Assembly: GCA_036013505.1 (NCBI GenBank)
Contig: CP107851.1
Coordinates: 4,163,501-4,227,500 of the forward strand
Reading direction: 5' to 3'
From: Streptomyces sp. NBC_00510
GTDB lineage: Bacteria; Actinomycetota; Actinomycetes; Streptomycetales; Streptomycetaceae
DNA length: 64,000 nt
A program made the translations under genes and the position numbers. The notes under the pieces were generated by a model. That model ran no database searches. It saw only the letters and a list, made by a program, of their open reading frames with translations, and was not told where the DNA came from. Positions within the stretch are counted from its first letter, which is position 1. Each line of letters starts with the position of its first letter. Positions 1 to 8,135 of this stretch are shown here, in pieces.

Positions 1-129
1 CGCCGCGGCCGCGACGCGGTGGTGGAGGACGCCCCGCGCGACCAGCTCACCGGCGCCGCCGGTCAGGGCCGTCAGCGCGACGGACGCCACCAGCACGGTC
101 CTGGTCCGGCGCCACCGGACGGCCGTCAC
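1..129 (-). CDS. DUF2993/LmeA-like membrane-anchored protein, N-terminal fragment
   Basis: Only the first 43 codons are inside the window. The GTG start overlaps the stop of the upstream MMPL gene by 4 nt (GTGA), so the two are probably translationally coupled. The fragment has a basic start (VRWRRTRT), a hydrophobic segment (VLVASVALTALTGG), then ELVARGVLHHRVAAA, which resembles the beginning of DUF2993 proteins, whose signal anchor is followed by an amphipathic helix. DUF2993 (LmeA) proteins bind phospholipids at the outer face of the membrane. Assignment rests on this short stretch and the operon position only. Confidence 0.5.
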   Translation of the reverse strand, partial: MTAVRWRRTRTVLVASVALTALTGGAGELVARGVLHHRVAAAA

Positions 130-2468
130 CGCGTCTTCCCGGCGGCCTCGGCGCGGGCGGGCGCGGGAACGGCCTGCGCGGCGCGGCCGCCGCCCTCCGG
201 GTCCAGGCGCGGCAGCAACCGGTCCAGCCAGGGCGGGATCCACCAGTTGGCCCGGCCGAACAGGTACATCGTCGCGGGGACGAGGAGCAGCCGGACGATC
301 GTGGCGTCGACGACGACGCTCACCCCGAGCCCCAGCGCCAGCATCTTGACGACCACGTTCGCCGACAGGAGGAAGGCGAGGAAGACGCTGGTCATGACGA
401 TCGCGGCGCAGGAGATGACCCGGGCGGTGGCGGCCAGCCCGTGCGCCACGCTCCCGCGGTCGTCGCCGGTGGCCAGCCAGGACTCGCGGATCCGGGAGAG
501 CAGGAAGACCTCGTAGTCCATGGACAGCCCGAAGACGATGGCGAACATCATCATCGGGACGTAGGACTCCACCGGCACGCTCTCCGCGACGCCGAGCCAC
601 GGACCGCCCCAGCCCCACTGGAAGACGGCCACGACCACGCCGTACGCGGCGCCGATCGACAGCAGGTTGAGCACCGCGGCCTTGACGGCGACCAGCGGGC
701 TGCGGAAGACGGCGAGCAGCAGCAGGAAGGCCGCGCCGGCGACCACCGCGACGATGACCGGCAGCCGGTCCACCACGACGTCCCGGAAGGCGAGTTGGGC
801 CGCCGTGGTCCCGGTGACGTGGCCCTGGGCGCCGGTGCCCCGCAGGGCGGCGGGCAGCACGTCGTCCTGCAGGCGGTGGACGAGGTCGGAGGTGGAGCGC
901 TCCTCGGGCCCGCCCCGCGGGGTGACGGTCGCGACGAGCAGGGCGCCGTCGGGGGTCGCGGACGGGGTGGTCGCGGCGGCCACGTCGCCGGCGCCGGTGA
1001 GGGCGTCGTGCAGTGACGCCGCGAGCCGTTCCCGGTCGGCCGTGGTCCGGGTGCGGTCGGGGTCCAGGGCGACGACCACGGTGAGCGGGCCGTTGGTGCC
1101 CGGGCCGAAGCCCTCGGAGAGCAGGTCGTACGCGCGGCGGTCGGTGTTGCCGGCCGGACCCGCGCCGGCGTCGACGTGCCCCAGCCGCATCGAGGCCAGC
1201 GGCACGGTGAGCACCCCGAGCGCCAGCACGCCCGCGGTGAGGAAGAGCCAGGGGCGCCGCCCGACGGCGCGGGCCCAGCGGTGCCAGACGTCGGCGCCGC
1301 CCGGGGCGGGCTCGTCCACCGGTGTGCGCACCGACCAGCGGTCGATCCGGCGGCCGAGCAGCCCCAGCAGCGCGGGGGTGAGGGTCAGTGAGGCCACGGC
1401 GGCGACCGCGACGGTGACGCCCGCGGCGGCGCCGAGGGTGCCGATGAAGACGACCACCGAGGCGTACAGGCCCGCCAGGGCCATCGCCACCGTCACGGCC
1501 GCCACGATCACGGCCCGGCCGCTGGTGGCGAGGGTGCGTCCGGCGGCCTCCGCGGGATCGTCGACGGTGTGCAGCAGCCCGCGGTGGCGCGTGGTGAGGA
1601 AGAGCGCGTAGTCCAGGCCCACGCCGAGGCCCATCATCGTGGCCAGCGTGGGGGCGGCGGCACCGAAGGACCAGGCCGCCGCGAGCAGCCCCAGGACGGC
1701 CGTCCCGGCGCCCAGCCCGAGGACCGCGGTGAGCAGCGGCAGCCCCGCCGCGGCGAGGCTGCCGAAGCCCAGCAGCAGCACGGCCACCGCGGTGCCCAGG
1801 CCGATCGCCTCCGAGGCCCGGTCCGCCGCCTTGGGCCGCGCCAACTGGCCCAGCGGACCGCCGTACTCCACGGTGACGCCGTCGGCGCGCAGCGCCGAGA
1901 CCGCCGCGTCGACCTCGGCGACGTAGGAGCGGTCGAGGGTCGCGGGGTTCGTGTCGAAGCGGACGCCGACGTAACCGATGGCGCCATCGGAGGAGACCGC
2001 GCCCGGGGTGGTCAGCGGGCCGGCCGCGGACAGGACGTGCGGTAGGTCCGCCACGCGGGCGACCGCCGAGGCCACGGCGTCCCGGTGGTCCGCCAGCCCG
2101 CCGTGCCGTGCCCGCAGCACGATCTGCGAGGCGGTGCCCCGGGTGCCGGGCGCGCCATGGGCGTCGAGGAGGTCCGCGCCGGTCTGCGCGGAGGTGCCGG
2201 GCAGCGCGAAGTCGTCCTGGTACGCACCGCCCCAGGCCCGGTCGGCGGCGACCGCGGCCAGCAGCACCAGCAGCCATGCGGCGATCACCCGCCACGGGTG
2301 CCGGGCGCAGCCGCGTCCGGCCCGGTGCAGCAGACCGGGTCCGGCGGTGCGGGGCGGGCGGGTCCTGCGCAGCAGCAGGACGACGGCGACGAGCGCGACG
2401 ACGCCCGCCGCCAGGGTGGCGCCGAGCAGTGCGGGCTCCGCGCCGGCGTATGGGAATGCCACGACCAC
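126..2468 (-). CDS. MMPL/RND-family membrane transporter
   Basis: About 780 residues with the MMPL duplicated layout: an N-terminal membrane helix, a large extracytoplasmic loop (roughly residues 75-220, with GTAYQDDF-like and PLTTPGAVSSDG stretches), a block of about five helices (220-380), a second loop (440-560) and a second helical block containing MMMFAIVFGLSMDYEVFLLSRI, the conserved segment with the proton-relay Asp. Such proteins export lipids, polyketides or drugs using the proton gradient. I chose the GTG at 2468 because GGAGGGAGGAA lies 6-17 nt before it; the frame is open a further 22 codons upstream. It is divergent from the two-component system at 2621, which is a plausible regulator. 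Substrate unknown. Confidence 0.85.
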   Translation of the reverse strand: MVVAFPYAGAEPALLGATLAAGVVALVAVVLLLRRTRPPRTAGPGLLHRAGRGCARHPWRVIAAWLLVLLAAVAADRAWGGAYQDDFALPGTSAQTGADLLDAHGAPGTRGTASQIVLRARHGGLADHRDAVASAVARVADLPHVLSAAGPLTTPGAVSSDGAIGYVGVRFDTNPATLDRSYVAEVDAAVSALRADGVTVEYGGPLGQLARPKAADRASEAIGLGTAVAVLLLGFGSLAAAGLPLLTAVLGLGAGTAVLGLLAAAWSFGAAAPTLATMMGLGVGLDYALFLTTRHRGLLHTVDDPAEAAGRTLATSGRAVIVAAVTVAMALAGLYASVVVFIGTLGAAAGVTVAVAAVASLTLTPALLGLLGRRIDRWSVRTPVDEPAPGGADVWHRWARAVGRRPWLFLTAGVLALGVLTVPLASMRLGHVDAGAGPAGNTDRRAYDLLSEGFGPGTNGPLTVVVALDPDRTRTTADRERLAASLHDALTGAGDVAAATTPSATPDGALLVATVTPRGGPEERSTSDLVHRLQDDVLPAALRGTGAQGHVTGTTAAQLAFRDVVVDRLPVIVAVVAGAAFLLLLAVFRSPLVAVKAAVLNLLSIGAAYGVVVAVFQWGWGGPWLGVAESVPVESYVPMMMFAIVFGLSMDYEVFLLSRIRESWLATGDDRGSVAHGLAATARVISCAAIVMTSVFLAFLLSANVVVKMLALGLGVSVVVDATIVRLLLVPATMYLFGRANWWIPPWLDRLLPRLDPEGGGRAAQAVPAPARAEAAGKTR

Positions 2469-2620
2469 GACCGGTTCCTCCCTCCGCCCGGCCGGTCCGC
2501 CGGGCACCGTCCGCATCGTGGCGGACGGACGCAAGGACGGCGTTGGCGGAATGTTCGGGGAGTGTCAGGATCCCCGCCGCCCGCGGGGCCGCGGCAACAG
2601 GGGTGGTTAGCATCGGGGCC

Positions 2621-3319
2621 ATGGCGGAAGAACGAGGCCTCGTCCTGGTCGTCGAGGACGAACGGCACATCGCCGACCTGCAGCGGCTGTACCTGACCCG
2701 GGAGGGCTTCGGCGTCCACGTGGAGGCCGACGGTCCCTCCGGGCTCGCCGCGGCCCGCCGGCTGCGGCCCGTGGCGATCGTGCTCGACATCGGGCTGCCC
2801 GGGCTCGACGGCACGGCGTTCTGCCGCGCGCTGCGCGACGAGGGCGACTGGACGCCGGTCCTTTTGGTCACGGCACGCGACGAGGAGGCCGACCGGATCC
2901 TGGGTCTGGAGCTGGGCGCGGACGACTACGTCACCAAGCCCTTCTCACCCCGCGAACTCGTCGCCCGCGTCAAGACCGTCCTGCGCCGGGTGGACGGCCC
3001 GCCCCGCGGCGGACGGCCGCGCACCCTGGGCCCGGTGGCACTGGACCCGTTGCGCCGGACCGTCCACAAGGACGGTGAGCCGCTCACCTTGACCACGACG
3101 GAGTTCAACCTCCTGGCGTGCCTGATGAGCCACCCCGGCCAGGTCTTCACCCGTGACCAGCTGCTCGCCCACGTCTGGGGCGCCCCGGACTACCGCGAGG
3201 GCCGTGTGGTGGACGTCTACGTCTCCCAGCTGCGCTCCAAACTCGGCGACCCCTCCCTGATCCGCACGATCCGCGGCGTCGGCTACAGCGCCGCCCCACC
3301 CCGCCCGGCCCCGGCATGA
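2621..3319 (+). CDS. OmpR-type response regulator
   Basis: 232 residues. An N-terminal receiver domain carries the acidic pair VVEDE (11-14), the phospho-acceptor D56 in IVLDIGLPGLDG, and the conserved Lys in DDYVTKPF. The C-terminal winged-helix DNA-binding domain (about 130-228) ends with the usual RTIRGVGY. The stop overlaps the ATG of the histidine kinase by 4 nt (ATGA), so the pair is a translationally coupled two-component system. It is transcribed away from the MMPL exporter, whose start is about 150 nt away; control of that exporter is an inference from position. The upstream in-frame extension of the frame is antisense to the MMPL gene and was not used; the start at 2621 follows a hydrophilic 5' region without a strong Shine-Dalgarno. 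Confidence 0.88.
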   Translation: MAEERGLVLVVEDERHIADLQRLYLTREGFGVHVEADGPSGLAAARRLRPVAIVLDIGLPGLDGTAFCRALRDEGDWTPVLLVTARDEEADRILGLELGADDYVTKPFSPRELVARVKTVLRRVDGPPRGGRPRTLGPVALDPLRRTVHKDGEPLTLTTTEFNLLACLMSHPGQVFTRDQLLAHVWGAPDYREGRVVDVYVSQLRSKLGDPSLIRTIRGVGYSAAPPRPAPA

Positions 3320-4671
3320 CCGGTCGCGGTTCGCTCGCCGGGAACCTCGTGCTGCTCACCACCGCCGTGGCGGCCGTCGCCGTGCTGCTGGCCGGGCTGG
3401 CGTCGTGGCACACGATCCGCACGACCGCCGAGGCGCAGGAGCGCGACCGGCTCGCACGGCAGGCCGACGTGCTCAGCCGTACCCCGGCGCTGTCGTCCCT
3501 GCTGCTGGAACGTGAGCAGCGGCTGGCCGGGTCGAACGGCGTCGAGCTCGCGGTGGTCGCGCCGGACGGTACGACGGCCGGACCGGCGGCGGCCGCCGTC
3601 ACCACGTCCGTGCTCGCGGTGCTGCGCGGCGGGGACCCGGCGTCGGCGACGGCCGCCCTCGGCGGGCGTGCCGTGCTGGTGGAGGGTCATCCGTCCCCGG
3701 GCGGCGGCGCGGTGGTGCTCACCAAGCCCTTCACCGCGGTCGACGACGCCGCCGCCCGCATCCGCGGCGGTCTCGCGCTGCCCCTGGCCGCCGGTCTGGC
3801 GGGCGCGGGCGCGGCCGGTGCCCTGCTGGCCCGGCGCCTGGCCCGTCCCCTGACCGCGGCGGCCCGCACCGCCCACCGCCTCGCCGCCGGCGAACGCGGG
3901 CTCGCCCTACCGGACGACGGCCCGGCCGAGGTCGCCGAACTGTCCGCCGCGCTCACCGCCCTTGACGCCGCCCTCGCCCGCAGCGAGAACCGGCAGCGCG
4001 CGTTCCTGCTCTCGGTGTCGCACGAGATCCGCACCCCGCTGACCGCCGTGCGCGGCTACGCCGAGGCCCTCGCCGACGGGGTGATCGGCCCCGACGGCCT
4101 TCCCGCCACCGGCCGCACCCTGCTCGCCGAGACCGGCCGTCTCGACCGCTTCGTCCACGACCTGCTGGACCTCGCCCGCCTGGAGGCCGACGACTTCCGG
4201 CTCGACGCGGCGCGGACCGACCTCGACGCCCTCGTGGAGGACGCCGGCGCCGTCTGGGCCGACCGCTGCGCCCGCCACGACGTGCGCTTCCGGCTCGAAC
4301 GCCCGGGCCGCCCGCTGCCCGCCGACACCGATCCCTTCCGGGTCCGCCAACTCCTCGACGGCCTGGCCGAGAACGCGCTGCGCGTCACCCCGGCCGGCCG
4401 CCCGCTCGTGCTGGCTCTGCGCGCCGAGGGCGGCGAGGCCGTGTTCGAGGTCCGCGACGGCGGCCCGGGACTGACCGAGGACGACCTCACCGTCGTCTTC
4501 CAGCGCGCCGCCCTCGCCACCCGCTACCGCGGCGTCCGCCCCGTCGGCACCGGCCTCGGGCTCGCCATCGCCCACCGCCTCACCACGTTGCTGGGCGGCA
4601 CCATCTCCGCCGCGTGCGCCTCCCCCGAGGGGGGCGCCTGCTTCACGGTCCGGCTGCCGACGGGCGCGTGA
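3316..4671 (+). CDS. Sensor histidine kinase, HAMP-HisKA-HATPase
   Basis: 451 residues. Two membrane helices (about 9-33 and 152-175) flank a short extracytoplasmic sensor region; a HAMP linker follows (RRLARPLTAAARTAHRLAAG), then the dimerisation box with phospho-His H236 in SVSHEIRTPLTAVRGYAE, and a HATPase domain with N box (LLDGLAENALRVTP), G1 box (VRDGGPGL) and G2 box (GTGLGLAIAHRL). It would phosphorylate the regulator encoded immediately upstream, with which it overlaps by 4 nt. Signal sensed is unknown. A large palindromic region follows the stop and probably ends transcription. Confidence 0.9.
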   Translation: MTGRGSLAGNLVLLTTAVAAVAVLLAGLASWHTIRTTAEAQERDRLARQADVLSRTPALSSLLLEREQRLAGSNGVELAVVAPDGTTAGPAAAAVTTSVLAVLRGGDPASATAALGGRAVLVEGHPSPGGGAVVLTKPFTAVDDAAARIRGGLALPLAAGLAGAGAAGALLARRLARPLTAAARTAHRLAAGERGLALPDDGPAEVAELSAALTALDAALARSENRQRAFLLSVSHEIRTPLTAVRGYAEALADGVIGPDGLPATGRTLLAETGRLDRFVHDLLDLARLEADDFRLDAARTDLDALVEDAGAVWADRCARHDVRFRLERPGRPLPADTDPFRVRQLLDGLAENALRVTPAGRPLVLALRAEGGEAVFEVRDGGPGLTEDDLTVVFQRAALATRYRGVRPVGTGLGLAIAHRLTTLLGGTISAACASPEGGACFTVRLPTGA

Positions 4672-4692
4672 ACGCGAGGGTGCGGCGCGGTC

Positions 4693-5240
4693 GTGGTTGC
4701 GGTTCGTTGTCGCGTGCGGCGCCGCGTTTGTTGCTGTTGCGGTTTCTCCCCCACCCGCCCGCCCGATTGCCCGGCGCGGTCAGTGACCGCCTCGCTGCGT
4801 ACGTATGGGGTCGGTGCCGCGCCGGGGCACGCCCCCAGCCTTCGGCCGGGGGACCCCCACCTCGGCGCTCGCGGCGCTGCCCCACATCATTCGGCGCCCC
4901 GTGCTCCGCTCGTCGCCTGCGGGGGCACCCCGCCACACCCCCTCCTGCCGGTTGAGGCGACTAACGGCCGGTGGGGGTTCCGAGGGCGGTCCGGGGTTGC
5001 CGCAAGCCCTACTCACCCCCCACCGGGCGTCATGCGCCCACACGACCGGAGGGGTGTGGCGGGGTGCGCCCATGGGGGTCCCCCCGGCCGAAGGCTGGGG
5101 GGAGTGCGCCGGCGCGGCCCCGACCCAGGCACACGATGCGCAGGCCCGCACCAACCGCGCCGGGCAATCGGGAGGGCGGGCGGGTGGACGCCCGCCGCAG
5201 GCGCAACGCACCCGCACACGACAACCGGCCGCAACCACAA
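4693..5240. repeat. ~550-bp imperfect palindrome with nested dispersed repeats (gene-free stretch)
   Basis: The 629 bases between the kinase stop and the aldo/keto reductase start hold no credible gene. The stretch 4693-4860 pairs with 5073-5240 as an imperfect inverted repeat about 168 nt per arm: matched blocks include GTGGTTGCGG, CCCGATTGCCCGGCGCGGT (4761-4780 with 5154-5172) and the AGCCTTCGGCCGGGGG unit (4836-4852 with 5081-5098). A second, inner pair, GCACCCCGCCACACCCC (4925-4941) and GGGGTGTGGCGGGGTGC (5051-5067), sits inside the spacer. The folded RNA or cruciform would be very stable. It contains two of the five copies in this window of a CCCCCAGCCTTCGGCCGGGGG-type dispersed unit. 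Confidence 0.8.
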
Positions 5241-5300
5241 CCCCCCGCCCCGGGCAACGCACTTGCCGGGAGTCCACTCGAAGAGGTTCGCTGGTGCCCC

Positions 5301-6311
5301 ATGAGGTACACACAGCTCGGCCGCACCGGCCTCAAGGTCAGCCGCATCGTCCTGGGGACGATGAACTTCGGCGGGCAGACGGACGAGTCCACCAGTCACG
5401 CGATCATGGACGCCGCGCTCGACGCGGGGGTCAACTTCTTCGACACGGCGGACATCTACGGCACCGCGGAGGACAAGGGCCTGACGGAGAAGGTCATCGG
5501 CTCGTGGTTCGCGCGGGGCGGGGGCCGCCGCGACAAGGTGGTGCTGGCCACGAAGGTCTACGGGAACATGTCGGCGGACGGGAAGGCGTGGCACGAGGAG
5601 TCGTGGCCGAACCACGACCGGCTCAGCGCCCTCAACATCCGCAGGGCGGTCGAGGCCAGCCTGCGGCGGCTCGGCACGGACCACATCGACGTCTACCAGT
5701 TCCACCACGTCGACCGGCGCACCCCGTTCGAGGAGATCTGGCAGGCGGTGGACGTGCTGGTCCGCCAGGGCAAGATCCTCCACGCGGCGTCGTCGAACTT
5801 CCCCGGCTACAAGATCGCCCAGGCCAACGAGGCCGCCGCGAACCGCGGTTCGATGGGTCTGGTCAGCGAGCAGTGCCTGTACAACCTGGCGGAGCGCCGC
5901 GCCGAGCTGGACGTGATCCCGGCGGCGCAGGAGTACGGGCTCGGTGTGATCCCGTGGTCGCCGCTGCACCAGGGGCTGCTGGGCGGCGCGCTGCGCAAGG
6001 AGCGGGAGGACGGCGGGGCCCGCACCAAGGTGGGCCGCTCGGCGGCGGGGCTGGCCGACCCGGTGGTCCGGGCGCGGGTGCAGGCGTACGAGGACCTGCT
6101 CGGCAAGCACGGGCTGGAGCCTGGCGAGGTCGCGCTGGCCTGGCTGCTGACCCGGCCCGGGGTCACCGGGCCGATCGTGGGGCCGCGCACGCCGGAGCAG
6201 TTCGCCTCGGCGCTGCGCGCGGTGGAACTCGAGCTGGACGAGGAGCTGCTGGCGGGTCTCGACGAGATCTTCCCCGGACCGGGTCCCGCACCGGAGGCCT
6301 TCGCCTGGTGA
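5301..6311 (+). CDS. Aldo/keto reductase
   Basis: 336 residues, a TIM-barrel NAD(P)H-dependent oxidoreductase. The start MRYTQLGRTGLKVSRI is the standard N-terminus of the family. The catalytic tetrad is visible: Asp in NFFDTADIYG, Tyr in the same motif, Lys in VLATKVYG and His in QFHHVDRR. The C-terminus has the cofactor-binding GPIVGPRTPEQ. The closest well-known group is the YajO/YghZ-like branch that reduces small aldehydes and ketones; the physiological substrate cannot be told from sequence. It stands alone between the palindromic region and a convergent acetyltransferase gene. Confidence 0.88.
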   Translation: MRYTQLGRTGLKVSRIVLGTMNFGGQTDESTSHAIMDAALDAGVNFFDTADIYGTAEDKGLTEKVIGSWFARGGGRRDKVVLATKVYGNMSADGKAWHEESWPNHDRLSALNIRRAVEASLRRLGTDHIDVYQFHHVDRRTPFEEIWQAVDVLVRQGKILHAASSNFPGYKIAQANEAAANRGSMGLVSEQCLYNLAERRAELDVIPAAQEYGLGVIPWSPLHQGLLGGALRKEREDGGARTKVGRSAAGLADPVVRARVQAYEDLLGKHGLEPGEVALAWLLTRPGVTGPIVGPRTPEQFASALRAVELELDEELLAGLDEIFPGPGPAPEAFAW

Positions 6312-6322
6312 CCGGGTCCGGT

Positions 6323-6348
6323 GGCGCCGGCCCGATCAGGCCGGCGCC
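6323..6348. terminator. Hairpin between convergent genes
   Basis: GGCGCCGGCC, a 6-nt loop and GGCCGGCGCC form a perfect 10-bp stem that spans the end of the acetyltransferase gene and lies just after the reductase stop. No U-tract, as is common in Streptomyces. Confidence 0.55.
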
Positions 6349-6839
6349 GCCGCGAGCCGCTTCGTCAGCACGCGCTCGGGGCGGCCGTCCGGCATGACCC
6401 CGCCGGGGCCCCCGTCGTCCGCGAAGCCGTTGCGCACGTAGAGCGCCGTCGCGGCCGCGTTGCCCTCCGCGACGGCGAGGTGGAGCAGGGCGACGCCCGC
6501 GGTGCCCGCGGCCCACTCCTCGACGGCCCGGATCAGCAGGTCGGCGACGCCGCGGCCGCGGGCCTCGCCCGCCACCCACATCGAGATCAGCTCGGCGCTG
6601 TCCGGCAGTTCGCCGGGGACGCCGCTGGCCATGCCGCGGGGCCGGCCGTCCACGAGGGCGACCAGGTTGTACGAGCCAGGCAGGGCGAGCCGGTCGCGCC
6701 AGCGTTCCTCGCGGTCGCCGTCGCCCTGCCAGTCGGCGAGCCGGGCGCCGAAGGCGTGCGGCGCGTCGGCGAGCGCGGCGAGCCGCAGCTCCCGCCAGAG
6801 CGGCCAGTCGTCGGGGGTGAGCACGCGCAGTTCGATCAC
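6336..6839 (-). CDS. GNAT-family N-acetyltransferase
   Basis: 167 residues from a GTG start (VIELRVLTPDDWPLWRELR). The fold is the GNAT acyl-CoA transferase: motif A is visible as WVAGEARGRGVADLLI (about 90-105), with the R/G-x-x-G-x-A pyrophosphate-binding loop, followed by LLHLAVAEGNAAATALYVRNGF, the usual beta5-alpha4 signature. The longer open frame upstream is antisense to xylA and was discarded. Substrate unknown. The stop codon lies in the hairpin shared with the convergent reductase gene. Confidence 0.85.
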   Translation of the reverse strand: MIELRVLTPDDWPLWRELRLAALADAPHAFGARLADWQGDGDREERWRDRLALPGSYNLVALVDGRPRGMASGVPGELPDSAELISMWVAGEARGRGVADLLIRAVEEWAAGTAGVALLHLAVAEGNAAATALYVRNGFADDGGPGGVMPDGRPERVLTKRLAAAPA

Positions 6840-6892
6840 CCCCGCAGGTTGCCGCCGGGCCGGGCCCGGCGGCAACCCGGTTTCCGGCGGGC

Positions 6893-8062
6893 TCAGCGGG
6901 TGCCGAGCAGGTGGTCCATCGCGAGCTGGTCGAGCTGCTCGAAGGCGGACCCGCGGGTCGCGACGGCGTCGGCGTCGAACTCCTCGTAGGCGCCGCGGTC
7001 GGCGAGCAGGTCGGCCAGGGACTCGCCCTCGCCGAGGGTCGGCTGCGCCAGCTGGTCCAGGCGGGCGGCCTTCAGCGCGTCCTGCACGGCCGGGTCGGCG
7101 CGGAACGCGGCGGCACGGTCCTTGAGGATGAGGTAGTTGCGCATGCCGCCGGCGGCGGACGCCCACACACCGTCCATGTCCTCGGTCCGCGGGGGCTTGA
7201 AGTCGAAGTGGCGCGGGCCCTCGTAGCCGGCCGACTCCAGCAGGTCGACCAGCCAGAACGCCGAGCGCAGGTCGCCGGCGCCGAAGCGCAGGTCCTGGTC
7301 GTACTTGATGCCGGTCTGGCCGTTGAGGTCGATGTGGAAGAGCTTGCCGTGCCACAGCGCCTGGGCGATGCCGTGCGGGAAGTTCAGCCCGGCCATCTGC
7401 TCGTGGCCGACCTCGGGGTTGAGGCCGACGAGCTCGGGGTGGGCCAGCTCGTTGATGAACGCCAGCGCGTGGCCGATCGTCGGCAGCAGGATGTCGCCGC
7501 GCGGCTCGTTCGGCTTGGGCTCGATCGCGAAGCGCAGGTCGTAGCCCTGCTCCAGGACGTACTCGCCGAGGAGGTCGAAGGCCTCCTTGAAGCGGTCGAG
7601 GGCGACCCGCACGTCCTTGGCGGCACCGGACTCGGCGCCCTCGCGGCCGCCCCAGGCGACGTAGACCTTGGCGCCCAGCTCGGCGGCGAGGTCGATGTTG
7701 CGGATGGTCTTGCGGAGCGCGAAGCGCCGGACCTCGCGGTCGTTGGCGGTGAAGCCGCCGTCCTTGAAGACCGGGTGCGTGAAGAGGTTGGTGGTGGCCA
7801 TCGGCACCTTCAGGCCGGTGGCGTCCAGGGCCTGGCGGAACCGCTTGATGTGGCCCTCGCGGGCGGTGTCGTCCGAGCCGAAGGGGATCAGGTCGTCGTC
7901 GTGGAAGGTGACGCCGTACGCGCCGAGCTCGGCCAGCCGGTTGACGCTCTCGACGGGATCGAGGGCGGGGCGGGTCGCGTCACCGAAGGGATCGCGGCCC
8001 TGCCAGCCGACGGTCCAGAGACCGAAGGTGAACTTGTCCTCGGGGGTGGGGGTGAAACTCAT
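6893..8062 (-). CDS. xylA: Xylose isomerase
   Basis: 389 residues, the standard length for the class I actinobacterial enzyme, which interconverts D-xylose and D-xylulose (and glucose/fructose) using two divalent metals. Recognisable are the start MSFTPTPEDKFTFGLWTVGW, the active-site stretch GVTFHDDDLIPFG (His plus acid residues), the metal-binding EPKPNEPRGD, GHEQMAGLNF, LFHIDLNGQ and HFDFKPPR. Shine-Dalgarno AGGAG sits at 8071-8075. It is divergent from xylB with only 73 nt between the starts, so the two are likely controlled from one operator region by the ROK regulator at 9657. Confidence 0.97.
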   Translation of the reverse strand: MSFTPTPEDKFTFGLWTVGWQGRDPFGDATRPALDPVESVNRLAELGAYGVTFHDDDLIPFGSDDTAREGHIKRFRQALDATGLKVPMATTNLFTHPVFKDGGFTANDREVRRFALRKTIRNIDLAAELGAKVYVAWGGREGAESGAAKDVRVALDRFKEAFDLLGEYVLEQGYDLRFAIEPKPNEPRGDILLPTIGHALAFINELAHPELVGLNPEVGHEQMAGLNFPHGIAQALWHGKLFHIDLNGQTGIKYDQDLRFGAGDLRSAFWLVDLLESAGYEGPRHFDFKPPRTEDMDGVWASAAGGMRNYLILKDRAAAFRADPAVQDALKAARLDQLAQPTLGEGESLADLLADRGAYEEFDADAVATRGSAFEQLDQLAMDHLLGTR

Positions 8063-8135
8063 CGCGGCGGCTCCTATTCGTAAGACCACTGAACAAATTA
8101 ATATGCCATCGCCGCTTTGTGAAGGGAGCCGCAGG
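8063..8135. promoter_or_regulatory. Divergent xylA-xylB promoter/operator region
   Basis: 73-nt intergenic region, AT-rich at 8089-8105 (ACTGAACAAATTAATATG) in otherwise GC-rich DNA. The block GAACAAATTAA resembles one half of the Bacillus XylR operator (TTAGTTTGTT on the opposite strand). TTAATAT is a possible -10 for xylB. Shine-Dalgarno sequences are seen for both genes (AGGAG for xylA, GAAGGGAG for xylB). Confidence 0.6.
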
